From Flavobacteriaceae bacterium UBA1903 (GTDB taxonomy: Bacteria; Bacteroidota; Bacteroidia; Flavobacteriales; Flavobacteriaceae): a stretch of DNA of 64,000 bases. Where the stretch lies: contig DDGL01000016.1 in the NCBI GenBank assembly GCA_002337605.1, positions 220,973 through 284,972 on the forward strand, given 5' to 3'. Under the pieces are notes generated by a model, which saw nothing but the letters and a program-made list of their open reading frames with translations, did no database searches and was not told the origin of the DNA. Every line of letters begins with the position of its first letter. Position 1 is the stretch's first letter. This document shows positions 8,211-17,356 of the stretch, in pieces. Position numbers and translations under genes: made by a program.

Positions 8211-10388
8211 TTGAAACTACTTCCTCGAAATCCCCTACTCGTATTATTTGTTTTGACCATTTCGGTCGCAACGGCACAAAAAAAAGAGATAACCTTAGAA
8301 GATATATGGGGTGGGACATTCCGCACAGAGCGACTGGATGCCCTTCGTTCTTTAGATAATGGTAAAGAATATGCAGTGCTTAATTACAGTAGGCAACAGA
8401 GTGCTTCAACAGTAGATGTGTATGACTATGAGAGTGGTGAAAAAGTAAGAACTCTTGTGGATAGTAACGACCTTCCGGGGATTAATTATATTATTTCCTA
8501 TGAATTAAGCGAAGATGAATCCAAACTACTGCTGGCAACTCAACTAAAACAGATTTATCGTAGATCTTCCTTGGGAACCTATTATGTGTACGATATTAAA
8601 TCTAAAGACCTCACCTTGGTGTCTCAAAAGCAAATACAGGAACCTACCTTTAATGAAGATGCAAGCAAAGTTGCTTTTGGACACAACAACAACCTCTATA
8701 TTAAAGATTTAAAATCTGGTGATGAAATACAAATCACTACCGATGGTAAGACCAATAGTATTATTAACGGTATTACAGACTGGGTGTACGAAGAAGAATT
8801 TGCTTTTGTACGTGCGTTTGACTGGAATAAAGACGGTGATAAAATAGCCTATATTAAATTTGATGAAACAGACGTTCCACGATTTTCTATGGACGTATAC
8901 GGAACAGACTTATATCCTAGCCAGCAAGTATTTAAATACCCAAAAGCAGGAGATCCCAATGCTAAGGTTTCCCTTCATTTATACGATTTAGACACTAAAA
9001 AAACAAGTGATGTAAACTTGTCTAACTTCGATAGCTACTACATACCACGTATTAAATGGACCAAAGATGCAGATATATTGAGTGTTCAGTTAACCAACAG
9101 AAAACAGAATGAAGTGAATCTGGTTTTTGTAAATGCAAAAAAGAACATAGCCTCACTTATTCTGAAGGAAAGAGATGATGCTTATATTGACATTACAGAC
9201 AACCTTACTTTTTTAAATAATAATAGTTTTATCTGGACGAGCGAAAAGGATGGCTGGAATCATATTTACCACTATGATAAAACAGGAGAGCTGATCAATC
9301 AAGTGACCCAAGGAGACTGGGAGGTGACAAATTACTACGGGTTTGATCAAAAAACAGGTCGTGTGTACTACCAGAGTACTGAAAACGGAAGCATAAACCG
9401 GGATGTGTATTCTATTTTAAAGAATGGCGAAAATAAAGCGAGACTGACGCTGCAAACAGGTACGAACAGTGCTGCTTTTAGCTCGGACTTTACGTATTTT
9501 ATCAACACGTTTCACGATACCGAAACACCGTATATCTTTACCTTGCATCAGGCTCTTGACGGAAAACTTATTAGAGAGATTAAAAACAATACGGAGCTAA
9601 AGAACCAATTGGCACAATACAATACATCTCCTAAAGAATTCAGCACTATAAAAATTAACGGAGAGGAATTGAACATGTACATCATCAAGCCTTCCAATTT
9701 TGATGAGACGAAAGAGTACCCTTTATTTATGTATCAATATTCTGGACCTGGCTCTCAAAATGTAAAAAACAGCTGGGGAGGTTCTAACGATTACTGGCAT
9801 CAAATGCTGGCGCAGCAGGGCTATGTTATTGCTTGTGTGGATGGTCGTGGAACAGGGCTAAAGGGAAGAGATTTCAAAAAAGTAACGCAAAAAGAACTGG
9901 GTAAATATGAAGTTGAAGACCAGATAGACGCTGCCAAAGAACTTGGGAAGCTGCCCTACATAGACGCATCCCGCATTGGAATCTGGGGTTGGAGTTACGG
10001 AGGATTTATGTCCAGTAACTGCCTGTTTCAGGGAGCCGATACTTTTTCTATGGCAATTGCCGTAGCGCCGGTGACCAGCTGGAGGTTTTACGACACAATT
10101 TATACCGAACGCTATATGACGACCCCGCAGGACAATGCTACAGGGTATGATAACAATTCGCCTATTAATCACGTAGATAAGCTGGAGGGAGATTTTTTAC
10201 TAGTTCACGGAAGTGCAGATGATAATGTACACGTGCAAAACACCATGCGTCTGGTAGAAGCTTTGATACAGGCCAACAAGCAATTTGACTGGCGAATATA
10301 TCCAGATAAAAATCATGGGATCTATGGTGGCAACACACGATTGCATTTATACACTATGATGACCAATTTTATTAAAAACAATCTATAA
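8211..10388 (+). CDS. S9 family prolyl dipeptidyl peptidase (DPP-IV type)
   Basis: A 725-residue exported serine peptidase that removes X-Pro (or related) dipeptides from peptide N-termini. It has a signal peptide ending near TAQ (residue 22), a DPP-IV N-terminal beta-propeller domain (about 90-450), and an S9 alpha/beta-hydrolase domain at the C-terminus. The catalytic triad is visible: Ser595 in GWSYGG, Asp670 in HGSADDNVH and His702 in DKNHGI. The paired Glu of the DPP-IV substrate site is probably in TDWVYEEEF (about residues 188-196). The start is TTG, chosen because it yields the complete signal peptide. The POT peptide transporter follows after 33 bases, consistent with coupled peptide cutting and uptake. 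Confidence 0.92.
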   Translation: MKLLPRNPLLVLFVLTISVATAQKKEITLEDIWGGTFRTERLDALRSLDNGKEYAVLNYSRQQSASTVDVYDYESGEKVRTLVDSNDLPGINYIISYELSEDESKLLLATQLKQIYRRSSLGTYYVYDIKSKDLTLVSQKQIQEPTFNEDASKVAFGHNNNLYIKDLKSGDEIQITTDGKTNSIINGITDWVYEEEFAFVRAFDWNKDGDKIAYIKFDETDVPRFSMDVYGTDLYPSQQVFKYPKAGDPNAKVSLHLYDLDTKKTSDVNLSNFDSYYIPRIKWTKDADILSVQLTNRKQNEVNLVFVNAKKNIASLILKERDDAYIDITDNLTFLNNNSFIWTSEKDGWNHIYHYDKTGELINQVTQGDWEVTNYYGFDQKTGRVYYQSTENGSINRDVYSILKNGENKARLTLQTGTNSAAFSSDFTYFINTFHDTETPYIFTLHQALDGKLIREIKNNTELKNQLAQYNTSPKEFSTIKINGEELNMYIIKPSNFDETKEYPLFMYQYSGPGSQNVKNSWGGSNDYWHQMLAQQGYVIACVDGRGTGLKGRDFKKVTQKELGKYEVEDQIDAAKELGKLPYIDASRIGIWGWSYGGFMSSNCLFQGADTFSMAIAVAPVTSWRFYDTIYTERYMTTPQDNATGYDNNSPINHVDKLEGDFLLVHGSADDNVHVQNTMRLVEALIQANKQFDWRIYPDKNHGIYGGNTRLHLYTMMTNFIKNNL

Positions 10389-10421
10389 TTCAATAAATAA
10401 ATTAACTAACACTTCTATTCT

Positions 10422-12011
10422 ATGGAATTTAAATTTGGAGGTTCAGAGATTAATCAGCGAACCGTTTTAGGCCATCCTTCGGGACTTTTTGTATTGTTCT
10501 TCACCGAGATGTGGGAACGCTTTTCTTACTACGGTATGCGGGCTTTATTAGTACTATTCTTAGTGGCATCTGTTTTAGATGAAGGCTGGGGATGGGAACG
10601 TGCTGAAGCTTTGGTGTTATATGGCTGGTATACAGGTCTTGTGTATGTTACGCCAATATTTGGAGGATTAATTGCCGATAAGCTTACAGGATACCGTAAT
10701 GCTGTTGTAATAGGTGCCTTGTTGATGACGTTGGGACACGCAGCTATGGCGTTAGAAGTATTTGCAGATCCTTTTTTCTATGTGGGATTAGGGCTGTTAA
10801 TTATTGGAAATGGCTTATTTAAGCCGAATATCTCTTCCATGGTAGGTCAGTTATACAAAAACCAGGGTAAAGAAAAGGATGCAGGATATACCATTTTTTA
10901 TATGGGGATTAATGCTGGAGCCTTTCTAGGTATTTTACTATGTGGTTATATAGGCGAATCTGTTGGTTGGCATTATGGGTTTGGGCTAGCAGGAGTTTTT
11001 ATGTTCTTTGGAATGCTACAATTTTACTTCGCTCAAAAAATATTTGGCCGTATTGGTCTTTCTCCAAAAGGAACTCAGGACTTCGATGATACGGTAGAAG
11101 ATACCTTAGAAAACACAAAAGATGCGATTGAAGATACGATTGACGATGCTCAAAAATCTAAGGTGACACGAGACAGATTGGTTGTGATAGGAGTATTAGC
11201 GTTCTTTACTATTTTCTTTTGGTGGGCCTTTGAACAAGCCGGTGGTTCTATGACTATTTTTGCTGCAGATTATACAGACAGGGTCTTGGAAGGTAACGGC
11301 GCCCTTATATTTAAGGTGTTTAACACCGTGCTTACCATAGTTCCTATGTTAATTATTACCTGGGTATTAGGTATGTTGTTCAAACAAACATTTGGTAAAT
11401 ATGCACTATCCAATATTTTCTTGGGAATAAGTTTTGTAATTATCTGGGGAATTGTAATATGGATGTTATTAAGAGAATTTAATGCAGACGTTGCTGAAGT
11501 AAAGGCATCCTGGTTTGGTATTTTAAATTCGTTCTTTATCATTGCCTTTGCACCTCTATTTTCTAAATTATGGCAGAGTAAATACAACCCATCAGGTCCT
11601 GTGAAGTTCGCAATTGGACTTATTCTGTTAGGTCTTGGTTTCGGTATATTAGCATATGGTTCTACCGCAATACCACTAGGTGCAAAAACAGCTTCTGTAA
11701 GTATGATGTTCTTAGTGTTTGCTTACTTGTTCCATACATTAGGAGAGCTTTGTGTTTCTCCAGTAGGGCTTTCTTATGTAAGTAAATTAGCTCCGGTTAA
11801 ACTAGTAGGCTTAATGTTTGGGGTGTGGTTCATCTCTAATTTTATCGCCAATTTAGCAGCAGGTATAACGGGAAGTTATATGGATCCTATTCTTGAAGAA
11901 AAAGGGTTGACCTACTTCTTTATGATATTTACATTAATACCTATTGGTGCAGGTGTCGTAATGTTAATATTAAATAAGACATTAATTAAAATGATGCATG
12001 GCATCAGATAA
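10422..12011 (+). CDS. POT/PTR2-family proton-coupled oligopeptide transporter
   Basis: A 529-residue major-facilitator protein importing di- and tripeptides with protons. The N-terminus has the POT signature FFTEMWERFSYYGMRALLVLFL in helix 1, including the ExxER proton-coupling motif. FKPNISSMVGQLY lies in helix 4, and many further membrane segments follow. A charged loop near residues 220-250 (acidic, rich in DTxED repeats) lies between the two six-helix halves. It sits just downstream of the DPP-IV peptidase, which would supply its substrates. A perfect hairpin terminator follows the stop codon. Confidence 0.93.
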   Translation: MEFKFGGSEINQRTVLGHPSGLFVLFFTEMWERFSYYGMRALLVLFLVASVLDEGWGWERAEALVLYGWYTGLVYVTPIFGGLIADKLTGYRNAVVIGALLMTLGHAAMALEVFADPFFYVGLGLLIIGNGLFKPNISSMVGQLYKNQGKEKDAGYTIFYMGINAGAFLGILLCGYIGESVGWHYGFGLAGVFMFFGMLQFYFAQKIFGRIGLSPKGTQDFDDTVEDTLENTKDAIEDTIDDAQKSKVTRDRLVVIGVLAFFTIFFWWAFEQAGGSMTIFAADYTDRVLEGNGALIFKVFNTVLTIVPMLIITWVLGMLFKQTFGKYALSNIFLGISFVIIWGIVIWMLLREFNADVAEVKASWFGILNSFFIIAFAPLFSKLWQSKYNPSGPVKFAIGLILLGLGFGILAYGSTAIPLGAKTASVSMMFLVFAYLFHTLGELCVSPVGLSYVSKLAPVKLVGLMFGVWFISNFIANLAAGITGSYMDPILEEKGLTYFFMIFTLIPIGAGVVMLILNKTLIKMMHGIR

Positions 12012-12030
12012 CCACACAATTAAAACAAAT

Positions 12031-12062
12031 AAAAAACGTTCCCTTAGTGGAACGTTTTTTGT
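12031..12062 (+). terminator. Rho-independent terminator after the POT transporter
   Basis: Two 12-base arms (12031-12042 and 12049-12060) pair perfectly around a 6-base loop, with a T-rich 3' side. It begins 20 bases after the stop codon and lies before the thioredoxin start at 12118. Confidence 0.88.
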
Positions 12063-12117
12063 TACATGTATTTTCGACATTAAAAAAACTACAGTAAGAC
12101 AGACAAAAGAAAAACAG

Positions 12118-12654
12118 ATGAAGCATTTATTCCTTTTTACCTTGCTTATAGTTGCTGGTACTATGACCGCCCAAAAAGTTAATTGGATGAGTATGGAAGA
12201 AGCGCTGGCAGCTCAGGAAAAAGCGCCTAAGAAAATTTTTATGGATGTGTACACAACCTGGTGCGGCCCGTGTAAATTACTCGATAAAAACACCTTTGGC
12301 GACAAGCAGGTAGCAGACTTTATAAATGCCAATTACTACCCCGTAAAATTTAATGCTGAAGGTAATGAGGAAATTACCTATAATGATTTTACCTATACCA
12401 ATCCCAACTACGTACCCGGGAAAAGAGGGCGGAATTCACAACATTTGTTAGCACACGCATTAAAAATCACAGGGTATCCAAGTCTGGTGTTTTTTGAAGC
12501 AGATGGGACTTTAATACAAGCAATTCCGGGATATAAAACTCCTAAGCAATTGGAAATATATTTAAAAATGATTGCCAATAACGATTATAAAACACTCACC
12601 ACAGCTTCTGCATGGCAAGAGTATCAGGAAAATTTTAAAGGCACTTTTAAGTAG
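12118..12654 (+). CDS. Exported thioredoxin-fold protein
   Basis: A 178-residue secreted thioredoxin-like protein. It has a signal peptide (cleavage likely after TAQ, residue 20) followed by a thioredoxin-7-type domain with the redox motif WCGPC (Cys49 and Cys52) and a cis-proline region GYPSLVFF. It probably acts as a periplasmic disulfide reductase or isomerase. The frame is open further upstream to 11998, but that longer start would run through the transporter terminator and lack a signal sequence, so ATG 12118 is preferred. It converges with comEC. Confidence 0.85.
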   Translation: MKHLFLFTLLIVAGTMTAQKVNWMSMEEALAAQEKAPKKIFMDVYTTWCGPCKLLDKNTFGDKQVADFINANYYPVKFNAEGNEEITYNDFTYTNPNYVPGKRGRNSQHLLAHALKITGYPSLVFFEADGTLIQAIPGYKTPKQLEIYLKMIANNDYKTLTTASAWQEYQENFKGTFK

Positions 12655-12677
12655 TTGTTTTTAGTTAAGTGTTTCGA

Positions 12678-14735
12678 CTATTTAAGTGTAAAGGCTCCCT
12701 TCGTACCTGTGTGGTGAAAAGGGAGTTTCTTTTTTTTACAGGTTTCCCGCCATCGGTTTACATAGCTTGTATAATTACTCGCATCAGCAATTATTTGTTG
12801 AGGTTTTATACTGTCTATAAGCCGTTCCAGATTCACTTTTGGGCTGTATGTAAGCAGCAGAATATTTACTTCGGATTGGATCGGGGAGATCGCTAAACTG
12901 TCTAAGACCAAGATTGACTTTTGCTGAAATTTAAAGTATTTTGGAATGATTTTTTCAGAATATGAAGTGACAGCAGTTGCGGTTTTATAGCCTTTTATAG
13001 GATACCTCGCTGAAGTTTCCGAAAATGCCGTGTCGCTCTTAAAAACCGTTAAATGGCTGTTTTCTTTACTACCAATAAGGGTGCTTCGGCTTTTGTTGAA
13101 GATGACCATTTCAGCATAACCTGACTTCTTTTTCTCCCAGATCAATAGTGTAATTAGGATAGAAACTGAAGCTAAGCAATATAATAATCTCCTATAGGTA
13201 TACTGTTTCCACAGCAACACAAGACGAACCAACAATACATAACTTCCTGCCACCATCAACTTTGAAAACGGAATGTCTTGAAATAAAAATGCATCCTGTC
13301 CTGCGACCCAGGACACAAAACTATTTAAAAGTGTAAGACAGTACGTATAGGTTTCAGTAAAGAAATCTGGAAGGGCATTGCATGCAGCCAGTACTACGAG
13401 TAGCAATCCGCCAGCCAGTAAAATTCCCAGTACCGGGAGAATGACAATATTAGTCACAAAAAATAACCCCGGGAATTGATGAAAATAATACAAGCTCAAT
13501 GGAATAATGCCCAGCTGTGCTGCAATAGTCACGGTAATGATTCCCCAGAATAACCTGTCCAGATAAAATTTTGGTTGATACAGTTTGTATAATTTCGGCT
13601 GTATCCAAAGAATACTAAACACTGCCAAGTAACTTAATTGAAACCCCACATGGAATAACCAGTTTGGTCGCATTAAAAGCAATAAAAAGAACGATAAAAA
13701 CAACGTGTTAAAACTATTCGTAGGTCTTTTAATAGCTGTGGCAAATGTAAAAAATGAAAACATAGTCACGGCTCTTACAACAGAAGGCGATAACCCCGCC
13801 AAGATTGCAAAGCACCACAGTACAATAACAATAAGAAAACTCCTTAGCAGACTACCGTATTTTAAATAGGTAAGCGGCTTGAAAAGAGATAACAGGATAA
13901 AATAGAGTATTCCTACGTGAAGCCCAGAAACTGCCAGGATATGAATAGCACCTGCTGCTGCATAGTCATTATAAAGAGCTTTGTCAATATCACGCCGTTG
14001 CCCTAATACCAGTGACTGTAAAATGCTTCGTTCGTTGGTTTGTAGTGGAGTGTTTTTTAGTTTTGTGATCAGATGATTCCGGATATGTTCTGAAAAGCCC
14101 ACTAGAGTTGTTTTTCCTTTTTCAGAACTAAGAATAGCACGATGTTTACAGAGCAGTTGCCCATACACGCCTACTGTTTTCATATAGGCTGCATAGTTAA
14201 ACTGATGTGGATTCTTAGGCTCAGGTACCGGTTGAATATTTCCTGAAACCAGGAGTACATCGTCTACCAAAAGTACAGGTGGTAATGAGTCTTTTCTTAC
14301 CTGGAGCAGTATGTTTCCTTTGGATGTACCTCCATTGATAGTTTGTACGCTGGCAATATATTTCGAGTTGTACAGATCTGGTTTTAGTTCTTCAGTAACC
14401 TTAAGCTGCAGCAATAGTTTGTTTTCTTTAGAAGAAATAACCTGTGTAAAGTGATTTGGTTGAGAGCCGGGGAGCCTTACACTATGATTTGTAAAGCCCA
14501 GAAGAAAGAAGAACAAATACACCAGAACTCCAAAAATAGGGGAGGGCTCTAACTGCTTCTTGTTCCAGTGCCAAGTAGCGCATAACAAAATACTTAATAA
14601 AGCAAGTGTGGTAAATAGTGTTGAAGGAGTTATTAAAAAAGCTCCAGAACGTTCCATACAATAGCTTGTAACAATGCCCAGTGCAAGACATACTGCGAAG
14701 CGAATCACCGAAAAATTTACATAAGAAACTCCCAT
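12678..14735 (-). CDS. comEC: ComEC/Rec2-family DNA uptake channel
   Basis: A 685-residue polytopic protein expected to carry single-stranded DNA across the inner membrane during natural transformation. An N-terminal DUF4131 region (about residues 25-190) is followed by the Competence domain with HILAVSGLHVG in its first helix and many membrane spans to about residue 520. The C-terminal 130 residues are soluble. I do not see the HxHxDH metallo-beta-lactamase signature found in longer ComEC proteins, so this is the short form common in Bacteroidota. The NlpC/P60 lipoprotein gene lies 132 bases upstream on the same strand. Confidence 0.85.
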   Translation of the reverse strand: MGVSYVNFSVIRFAVCLALGIVTSYCMERSGAFLITPSTLFTTLALLSILLCATWHWNKKQLEPSPIFGVLVYLFFFLLGFTNHSVRLPGSQPNHFTQVISSKENKLLLQLKVTEELKPDLYNSKYIASVQTINGGTSKGNILLQVRKDSLPPVLLVDDVLLVSGNIQPVPEPKNPHQFNYAAYMKTVGVYGQLLCKHRAILSSEKGKTTLVGFSEHIRNHLITKLKNTPLQTNERSILQSLVLGQRRDIDKALYNDYAAAGAIHILAVSGLHVGILYFILLSLFKPLTYLKYGSLLRSFLIVIVLWCFAILAGLSPSVVRAVTMFSFFTFATAIKRPTNSFNTLFLSFFLLLLMRPNWLFHVGFQLSYLAVFSILWIQPKLYKLYQPKFYLDRLFWGIITVTIAAQLGIIPLSLYYFHQFPGLFFVTNIVILPVLGILLAGGLLLVVLAACNALPDFFTETYTYCLTLLNSFVSWVAGQDAFLFQDIPFSKLMVAGSYVLLVRLVLLWKQYTYRRLLYCLASVSILITLLIWEKKKSGYAEMVIFNKSRSTLIGSKENSHLTVFKSDTAFSETSARYPIKGYKTATAVTSYSEKIIPKYFKFQQKSILVLDSLAISPIQSEVNILLLTYSPKVNLERLIDSIKPQQIIADASNYTSYVNRWRETCKKKKLPFHHTGTKGAFTLK
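12690..12735 (+). terminator. Possible terminator for the thioredoxin gene
   Basis: CTCCCTT (12695-12701) can pair with AAGGGAG (12719-12725) across a 17-base loop, followed by a T-rich stretch. It overlaps the comEC 3' end on the other strand. The loop is long, so the call is weak. Confidence 0.3.
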
Positions 14736-14867
14736 TGCCTGCTTCCTCCAAAAACTTCTTCCTTTGCCTTTTTAAATACGTAGAAAAGCATTCCCGATTT
14801 TGGGATTCAGAAGTTGTTTTTTGTGGAAATTTTAGTTTGGGGGAGTTAGTTTTAAAGATACAAAAAT

Positions 14868-15374
14868 TTACAGTACCCTGCGCGCTTGTACAAAGGAACT
14901 GTTCCAATAGGCTTCAGAAATATCACTAATAATTACCCCTCGGGAAGTTGTAGAGTGAATAAACTTTAGGACACCACTTTTATTATACACAACCAGACCT
15001 ACGTGATTAATAACATTCCGGCTTTTGTTGGTCTGGAAAAAGACCAGGTCGCCTTCCTGCACTTTTAGTAAAGAAATTCGTTTGCCTTGTTTGGCCATAT
15101 CACGCGATATTCTGGGTAAAGTAATATCTTCTGTGGCAAAGGCGGTATAGATTAAACCAGAGCAATCCATTCCTTTTTTGGTAGTGCCGCCAAACTTATA
15201 ACGAGTGCCTTCAAAGCTTTTGGCATGTTTTATAATTTTTCCAACGGTGCTGTTAGGGCTGCTGGTACTTTCTACCTTGTTAGAAGTTCGTTTTTTGTAC
15301 GTAGTACTTCTTTTTGAAGCTCCACAAGAGGCTAAAAAAAAAGTAAGTAAAAGCAAGGGTAGTAGTTTTCTCAT
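14868..15374 (-). CDS. NlpC/P60 (C40) peptidoglycan hydrolase lipoprotein
   Basis: A 168-residue lipoprotein endopeptidase likely cutting peptide stems of peptidoglycan. Counting from the preferred start at 15374, the signal ends in a lipobox LASC (lipid Cys17). The NlpC/P60 domain spans about residues 46-165, with Cys71 in MDCSGL, His124 in NHVGLVVY and His140 in FIHSTTS forming the expected Cys-His-His set. An upstream in-frame ATG at 15398 would add eight charged residues before the signal peptide and is less likely. It may share a transcript with comEC. Confidence 0.88.
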   Translation of the reverse strand: MRKLLPLLLLTFFLASCGASKRSTTYKKRTSNKVESTSSPNSTVGKIIKHAKSFEGTRYKFGGTTKKGMDCSGLIYTAFATEDITLPRISRDMAKQGKRISLLKVQEGDLVFFQTNKSRNVINHVGLVVYNKSGVLKFIHSTTSRGVIISDISEAYWNSSFVQARRVL

Positions 15375-15555
15375 ATTTCGATGCCGCTCAATATGCATTG
15401 CTGCGGTACAGTATGGTTAGACTTTAAAAATAAGAATCAATTTTATAGGATCTGTATTTTCTGCAAGCACTTATTAAAACGTAATTAACAACGGATTCTT
15501 GTGCTTTTAGGACTCGATTTTAAAGGTAAAACCGAAAATTTACTATCTTTCAGGT

Positions 15556-15930
15556 ATGTTATATTATATAAATAAAACTTTTTCAGCGTACATTTCAACA
15601 GATGAATACATCACTATTACGTATGTTTTGTTAGTTGGAACTTGCTTTGGGTTGTATCAGCTACATAAGAAACTGAAATTCAAAAATTTTTCTTCAGATG
15701 TCAATGGTTCTTCGATTCACTCCATGGATCATTACACCCTTAGCTTTAAGGATTCCGAAGTGGCCATTGCCAGTAGTTCAAAGAAAATTGGGATTTTAAC
15801 GAGGCTGTTGGTGTGGGGCTTGATCGCTTTTTTTGTAGTCACTCCCTTTTATGAAATTATACCTTTGTTGGAACCTAAGAGTATTTGGGAATACTCATTT
15901 ATGAATTGTTTTTCTGGATTGTTGAGGTAA
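15556..15930 (+). CDS. Hypothetical two-helix membrane protein
   Basis: A 124-residue product with two hydrophobic segments (about residues 20-35 and 85-105) separated by a Ser-rich soluble loop. No family recognised. TATCTTTC, one base off TAnnTTTG, lies at 15544-15551 immediately upstream, which would give an almost leaderless mRNA. Its last 32 bases overlap the 3' end of lpxB on the other strand. The composition looks like a genuine gene, but support is moderate. Confidence 0.5.
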   Translation: MLYYINKTFSAYISTDEYITITYVLLVGTCFGLYQLHKKLKFKNFSSDVNGSSIHSMDHYTLSFKDSEVAIASSSKKIGILTRLLVWGLIAFFVVTPFYEIIPLLEPKSIWEYSFMNCFSGLLR

Positions 15931-17020
15931 TCAACTGCGCCGTCTTCTCACTTGCCCCTTTTCCACCTAACTCCTGTTCCAGATCGTAGTAATCTAGAAA
16001 GAGCTTGGCACGTTGGTATTCGTCCAGAATATGTGTGAGTTCTTTCTTTAAATTTTTTGCGTTTAGTTCTCCTTGGATAAGTTCCTTTACCACTTCTTTA
16101 TCGCTAATAAGATTTACCAGCGAAATATATTTCAACGTAATAATACGCTTCGCAATTTGGTACGAGATAGTACTTCCTTTATAACAAACTACCTGAGGCA
16201 CTTTAAATAAAGCTGTTTCCAAGGTAGCTGTTCCGGAAGTGACCAGTGCTGCAGAAGCCATACTTAATATATCATATGTTTTATTGGAGATGAATTTTAC
16301 ATTATTTTCGGTTACAAAAGACTCGTAAAATAAAGCGTCCTGACTTGGCGCACCAGCAATTATAAATTGATAGTCAGGAAAGTCTGAAACCACACTCAAC
16401 ATGACCGAAAGCATTTTATTAATTTCCTGTTTCCGGCTACCGGGAAGTAACGCAATTATGGGGCGTTCGTCCAGATTATTTTCGGTTTTAAACCGAACAG
16501 GATCTACCTGGACTCTGTTGGCAATGGCATCAATTAATGGGTGGCCTACAAAATATACAGGGTAATCGTATTGCTTGTAAAAATCTTCCACAAACGGCAA
16601 CACCACATACATATGGTCTATGGTTGCTTTTATAGTTTTTACACGGCTGGCACGGGATGCCCAAACCTGCGGACTGATATAATAATGCGTGCTGAAGCCT
16701 TTTGGTTTTGCCCATTTGGCAATGCGAAGATTAAAGCCGGAATTGTCTATAAAAATAAGCGCATCGGGATTAAAAGCTTCAATATCGTTCTTGCACTGCG
16801 CAATAAATTTAAAGATCTTCCCCAGATTAAACACCACTTCAGAAAAACCCATAAAGGCACGCTCTTTATAGTGCGTAACCAGAGTTCCGCCAACCTCCTG
16901 CATTAAGTCGCCACCCCAAAACCGAATCTCGGCATCAGGATCTTCCTTAAAAAGGGCTTTCATCAGGTTGGACCCATGTAGGTCGCCAGATGCTTCGCCT
17001 GCAAGTAGATAGTATTTCAT
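15899..17020 (-). CDS. lpxB: Lipid-A-disaccharide synthase
   Basis: LpxB joins UDP-2,3-diacylglucosamine and lipid X into the lipid A disaccharide at the inner membrane. The 373-residue length is typical. The N-terminal YYLLAGEASGDLHGSNLM is the GT19 family signature, and the C-terminal half has LLPGSRKQEINKML and ALVTSGTATLETAL, the donor-binding region. It is the last gene of a minus-strand group surE - small membrane protein - lpxB. Its 3' end overlaps the convergent hypothetical gene. Confidence 0.95.
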   Translation of the reverse strand: MKYYLLAGEASGDLHGSNLMKALFKEDPDAEIRFWGGDLMQEVGGTLVTHYKERAFMGFSEVVFNLGKIFKFIAQCKNDIEAFNPDALIFIDNSGFNLRIAKWAKPKGFSTHYYISPQVWASRASRVKTIKATIDHMYVVLPFVEDFYKQYDYPVYFVGHPLIDAIANRVQVDPVRFKTENNLDERPIIALLPGSRKQEINKMLSVMLSVVSDFPDYQFIIAGAPSQDALFYESFVTENNVKFISNKTYDILSMASAALVTSGTATLETALFKVPQVVCYKGSTISYQIAKRIITLKYISLVNLISDKEVVKELIQGELNAKNLKKELTHILDEYQRAKLFLDYYDLEQELGGKGASEKTAQLITSTIQKNNS

Positions 17021-17065
17021 CTATATAAATTAGGCTTAAAGATACAGGAAAGGAACACAAAGTTG

Positions 17066-17356
17066 CTAATAAAACTTCGAAGCTAAAATTAAGAAGGCAG
17101 CTACCAATGTTGCCATAATGACACCGCGGGCACGGTAATAGCGGTTCTTTTTCAGAAAAAAGAAAAATAATAATAGATTCAGTAAAGCGCCTAATCCAAT
17201 AATATTCCCCATCACATCTTCTTCTAAAGCAACATCAATTGTTGTTTTTATACTATATTTCGAAAATAGTAGGATATAAAGAACGCTTCCTACAAAATTT
17301 GTGAGCAACCCCAACACAAAACCAATCGCGATATTTTTTCCTATGGCTCGTTTCAT
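17066..17356 (-). CDS. Small conserved membrane protein between surE and lpxB
   Basis: A 96-residue protein with three hydrophobic stretches (about residues 8-30, 48-68, 78-95) separated by a KYSIKTTIDVALEED loop and the basic run KKNRYYRARG. Its start overlaps the surE stop by four bases (ATGA-type coupling), so it is co-translated with surE. Function unknown; the position suggests an envelope link. Confidence 0.75.
   Translation of the reverse strand: MKRAIGKNIAIGFVLGLLTNFVGSVLYILLFSKYSIKTTIDVALEEDVMGNIIGLGALLNLLLFFFFLKKNRYYRARGVIMATLVAAFLILASKFY

Noticed and set aside
11998..12117. Longer N-terminus for the exported thioredoxin
   Set aside because: The extension is translated through the transporter's terminator hairpin and lacks a signal sequence, while ATG 12118 gives a clean signal peptide.
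12669..12896. Plus-strand ORF of 75 codons
   Set aside because: It is antisense to the comEC C-terminus, has no family resemblance, and is explained by comEC coding constraints.
14681..14929. Plus-strand ORF of 82 codons across the comEC-NlpC gap
   Set aside because: It overlaps two real minus-strand genes at both ends, is Phe/Cys/Lys-rich without a domain, and has no promoter.
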